Of a stretch of DNA of 20,289 nt, positions 17,387-20,289 are shown piece after piece; the stretch's first letter is position 1; each line of letters begins with the position of its first letter. The notes below the pieces were generated by a model. That model was not told the DNA's origin and made no database searches. It was given only the letters and a program-made list of their open reading frames with translations. The translations under genes were made by a program, and so were the position numbers. Origin of the DNA: Chara braunii (lineage: Eukaryota; Streptophyta; Charophyceae; Charales; Characeae); the NCBI GenBank assembly GCA_003427395.1, contig BFEA01000373.1, positions 105,127-125,415 on the forward strand, read 5' to 3'.

Positions 17387-18188
17387 ACCCTTTCAACAAC
17401 TTAGCACCCTTTCCGCGTTTCTTCACAGCAACACCATAAAACCCTTCACCGACCCAGTAGTCAATCACCCATCTGAGAGCATCCAAGATAGAACCGTGCG
17501 GCAGGTTCGAGAACATCTCTTTGACATCAAATGAGGCACCCACCAAAAGGTCATCCCTCCGTAGTTTCCGATTGACCGAAGCAAACCCCTCAATCAGGTC
17601 CATAGTTCGTCTGAGTTTGAAATGAAAATCAGCAGGAAGTTGCCACAGCAGCTGGTTGACCGCCTTGGACACCACTCGTCCACCTCTGGCTGCACATTCA
17701 CAAAAGGACGGACAGATAGGCCGCCACCAAGAGACGTCTTTATGCTTGGGGATACAATACGCTTGTCCAATCGTTCCTCCAGAATCCCACTTCGCCACCT
17801 TCTGCAGCTTAAGACGATGGTACTCTGCCTTACATCGAGCCAAAACATCAGACGCCGGAAGCCTACACTTCGAGAAGGAAGGGTTATCAAAAAACAAAGT
17901 GCACATGCCCTGATGATACACGGGTGGGCAACAGACCAACGTATCACCCGGGTTGTGATCGATAGAGGAGCATACAAGGCCGTAGAACGGAGGTTTCAGA
18001 AACTCGACATTTTCCACACAGCAATCTTCCAACTTACTCCAGGAATCTGTAGAGCAGAGTGAAGAGCATATGTCAGAAGCAGAAGAGGCAAAAGAACCTG
18101 AGGTCGGAAGATAAGCAGACCGATTGAGACAATAGGCCAGTTCATCAGACATCACCACATCGTGAGGCAAGACAGGGATAGAACGCAA
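17319..18188 (-). pseudogene. PLE-like RT fingers and motif A
   Basis: This 289-codon frame includes YCIPKHKDVSWWRPICP (residues 144-160), the PK-K...RPI block of PLE fingers, and GASFDVKEMFSNLPHGSI (218-234), motif A with Asp221. The N-terminal 100 residues are Cys-rich (SDICSSLCSTDSW, EDCCVENVEFL). The last 20-25 codons are out of frame after an extra base near 17385. Upstream it joins the 18145-18795 frame by another one-base shift. Confidence 0.75.
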
Positions 18189-18797
18189 AGTACCAAGGGA
18201 GGAGACGATCTGTTTGTGAAGGTTGCGTAGACTGTTGGAACTGAGAAGGTCTCATAATATTTTTAGAGTTACGTAGCCAATCGGGAAAGAACTGACATTC
18301 GTTAATCCGGAAAGAGACGTGGCCACCAGTGCGCAGAAAACACACATGAGCATAGTCACAACTGCACAACACCACCGAACTCTTCGATAAACTCCGAAAA
18401 TTCTGTAGAAAATCCCCCACAGTGCGATTACGACACCAGACAATCCTCAGTCGTCGAATCAGCAGATCTTTCCAACAGTGTGGGATGTCTAATCTACCAA
18501 TAATCTTAATGCAAATCTGACGAACCCGGGCTTTGTTATAAGAAGGGTCGTAGACTAGCCGCAACACCGACCATTCTTGAACATGGACCTTGAAGCAGGA
18601 TACAATCGTCCTGGACAGAATACAACGTAGTCTGAAACGTGTGCGTTTTTCGTGGATGAGTTGAATTGCTGTAAATGCAAAAACCAACTTGTCAAAATCC
18701 CATCGATACAGATCTTTCCGAGAAGCAGGATTGCTAAGCAGGCGAACTAGCGGCTCTTTGTAACAAAGTGATCTCCGAAGAAATGGTGTATAGTAAT
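18145..18797 (-). pseudogene. N-terminal part of the PLE-like ORF
   Basis: The frame is open from a TAA near 18800 and reads FLRRSLCYKEPLVRLLSNPA, then RLDIPHCWKDLLIRRLRIVW. A Cys/His cluster (LCSCDYAHVCFLRTGGHVSF) might bind zinc. No initiator Met is placed with confidence, and the 5' end is probably truncated. I link it to the RT only by adjacency, strand and shared decay. Confidence 0.5.
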
Positions 18798-18800
18798 ACC

Positions 18801-18855
18801 GTTAACTAACCACGTACGAGATTAGTTAAGTGGTTAACTAACCACTTACGAGATT
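18801..18855. repeat. Duplicated 23-mer with an overlapping palindrome
   Basis: GTTAACTAACCAC[GT]TACGAGATT occurs at 18801-18823 and 18833-18855 (22 of 23). A palindrome, TAAGTGGTTA-AC-TAACCACTTA (18827-18848), overlaps the second copy. It lies exactly at the 5' limit of the PLE-like coding similarity, so it may be a target duplication or element terminus; it could instead be a regulatory cluster upstream of the 19411 gene. Confidence 0.75.
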
Positions 18856-19410
18856 GGGATACGGAGCCGCCGCCCTCGACGTACAGGACCACCAACGCAT
18901 GCTCTCCCTCCTCGTGCGGCCAACCTTGCCGCGGTTGTTGTAGTCGTCTCTTGCCCCTCCCCCTCGTCTCTCTCTCGTCTCTTTCTTCGTGGCACCCGCT
19001 GCCATTCACGTGCCCTCCGCATTTGTTCCTTCATTATGTGGTGCGGCGCGGCGGGTAAGCGGGGCGGGCACTTAAATTGCCGAGCAAGCGTGGTGACATC
19101 GGTAAGAGGGAATGGAGCGGGGAAGGTCCGGTTTAGGCGGCACACTCTTTCTCCCTCTCTTTATTCCCTTCCTTTTGCCTTCTCGAAGGGGCGTATCAAC
19201 TTTCTGCGCTGGACGTAGCCAACGGCGGCACGAACACGCTGAAGCTTTCCTCGTTCCTCGGCGAAAAGCCAGTTAACTCGTGCGTGCGCGCGCAGTGCGG
19301 TACTCCAATTGCAGGTAAATAGAAAGGGGCAGCGCGTTTGGTAAGTGCTTGTGGTTTGCTGTCGTAACCCGTTCATACATCACTGGTTTGCATATCTAGG
19401 AGACTCAGAG
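18856..19410 (+). promoter_or_regulatory. Presumed upstream region of the GPI-protein gene
   Basis: Pyrimidine-rich sequence (CTCTCT and CTTTC runs at 18955-18985 and 19145-19180), GC-rich elsewhere, with no clear TATA box. Donor-like sites are CAG|GTAAAT (19315) and TTG|GTAAGT (19341); an acceptor-like CATATCTAG ends at 19399. A 59-base intron, 19341-19399, in the leader is possible but short. Confidence 0.35.
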
Positions 19411-20052
19411 ATGGTGACGATGAAGTCTGCCATGTCGGCAAGGTTGCTGGTGGCCCTTTTCTTGGTGGTTGCGGCGGTACAGGGCGCCGATGCGTTGCGG
19501 CATGCGCTGGTGCAACAAGGTGTTGTGGCGAGAGATTGTCCAGTGGATTTCATACAGTTGAACCTTATGTCGGTAGAGGCGGCTTGTAACACTGATGTGG
19601 CAGACGTGTCTCTTTGCTGTACGACTCTTTACCGGATGGTCACGCCATATGCGGGGGTCTTGAATGCCATTGAGTCGTGCGCATGAGCTTTCCTGAACGC
19701 GTTCGCCGCTAGCGGCTTGAGTAATAACGACCAAGTTTTGCGCTGTTTCGAGGAAAACGTAGCAGCGGCAGTCGCGGTGGATAGCGCTGCCCGAGTGTTG
19801 CAGGATGAGCCAGCAGAAGATTCCAAACCAATGGGGCTTCCTAGCACGCCAGCTGCGCCCGAAGAAGGAACCCTGACCACTACACAGCAGGGTACCAGTA
19901 CTAGGGCAACATCAAAGCTACAGGGCCCAACGGCCTCGGCCCCGGCCTCGAACTCAATGGAGAATAGCGCACGTTCTCTCGGTGTTGGCTTTGGATCAGT
20001 GATTGCAGCGGTGGTGACTTACATGATGGCCTCCGTCTTTATTGTAGCTTAG
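19411..20052 (+). CDS. Secreted, GPI-anchored-type Cys-rich protein, with in-frame TGA
   Basis: The ATG at 19411 is chosen because it directly precedes a signal peptide (residues 1-25, core LLVALFLVVAAVQG). Upstream in-frame codons to 19345 give no signal-like sequence. The mature part has Cys at 43, 59, 69, 70, 90 and 112, with CPVDF and SLCC motifs and a late CF pair. This resembles the SPARK-type domain of plant GPI-anchored proteins (an inference from spacing). A Ser/Thr/Pro-rich linker follows, then a hydrophobic tail (SLGVGFGSVIAAVVTYMMAS) ending at the stop, as in GPI-attachment signals. Codon 92 (19684-19686) is TGA; the frame continues unbroken for 121 further codons with the expected features. 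It is either a recent pseudogene allele, a sequencing error, or hides an unseen splice. The likely place of action is the outer face of the plasma membrane. Confidence 0.7.
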
Positions 20053-20213
20053 GCAATGAACGAGATGGCATGGCGGACAAGTGAGCAGAGAGATCAAGGG
20101 AATCGGGAAGGGAAATCAATGGCGTCGGGTTAGGATGCGATAATGAAAGAAGGTTAGAAATGGCACATGTGAAGTGAATTGGGGGAGCAGACAGGGGGGG
20201 AAGAGTGTGTATG

Positions 20214-20218
<5 letters not shown>
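20053..20218. other. Presumed 3' flank of the GPI-protein gene
   Basis: Purine-rich sequence with no further frame. Weak AATGAA/GAATAA motifs (20055 and 20213) could serve polyadenylation, but none is clear. Confidence 0.3.

Positions 20219-20289
<71 letters not shown>
20219..20289. repeat. (GA)n microsatellite running off the window
   Basis: At least 35 perfect GA units, continuing to the window end. Confidence 0.98.

Larger units (their letters stand above)
16648..18800 (-). mobile_element. Decayed Penelope-like (or related) retroelement
   Basis: Four successive minus-strand frames form one broken reverse transcriptase. The motif set is PLE-like, not LINE-like: IPKHKD...WRPI, FDVKEMFSNLPH, GIPMGKSSSP and RLVDD. 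No GIY-YIG endonuclease was seen on either side, so the copy may be endonuclease-less, truncated, or of a type with a diverged nuclease. Frameshifts lie near 18195, 17385 and 16915, with an in-frame TAA at 16849-16851. Neither end is defined; coding similarity appears to stop at about 18800, beside a tandem 23-mer. Confidence 0.75.

Noticed and set aside
1-20289. CRISPR arrays, tRNA or rRNA genes
   Set aside because: No regular repeat-spacer pattern and no recognisable tRNA or rRNA sequence on either strand by eye.

Overview
The window looks like repeat-rich nuclear DNA from the green lineage. Evidence: a plant-type L1-like LINE with a DUF4283-like/CCHC ORF1 and a zf-RVT tail, a Penelope-like reverse transcriptase whose motifs recall green-algal families, a plant-type signal-peptide/GPI-anchored protein, GT-AG-like splice signals, and many homopolymer and microsatellite tracts. 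A charophyte such as Chara is my best guess, but only from motif resemblance. Nothing suggests a bacterial, viral or organellar origin.

Layout. 1-2800: gene-poor, with a C-rich diverged direct repeat (321-522) and a 750-bp degenerate GAT minisatellite (about 1058-1815). 2804-2879: a 12-bp minisatellite. 2910-3470: an imperfect inverted repeat with a perfect 15-bp hairpin inside. 3485-3822: a short coding-like frame on the plus strand cut by a pure poly(T) insertion with a target-site duplication (TSD). 3927 to about 10900: one nearly full-length LINE on the minus strand, with poly(A) tail, 3' UTR, ORF2 (endonuclease, RT, zinc tail) and ORF1, all carrying point lesions. 10900-12430: no convincing gene. 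12430-15160: coding-like plus-strand fragments, three of them interrupted by poly(T)-bearing insertions between direct repeats, plus a 225-bp imperfect hairpin (14404-14628). 15160-16640: no gene; AT-rich palindrome, short tandem repeats and an A33-TCAT-A33 tract between 16-bp direct repeats. 16648-18800: a decayed Penelope-like RT on the minus strand. 18801-18855: a duplicated 23-mer and a palindrome. 19411-20052: the best host gene, a small secreted, probably GPI-anchored cysteine-rich protein with one in-frame TGA. The window ends in (GA)n.

How it fits together. The LINE can in principle supply poly(A)-dependent target-primed reverse transcription. The most interesting pattern is a set of at least four insertions that are only, or mostly, poly(A)/poly(T), each bracketed by 12-23 bp direct repeats. 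Three lie in plus-strand reading frames that become continuous when the insert and one repeat copy are ignored. One of these (12655-12784) has a 104-bp body ending in a plausible branch point, pyrimidine tract and AG, so it might act as a new intron. All family calls come from reading motifs by eye; no database search was run.
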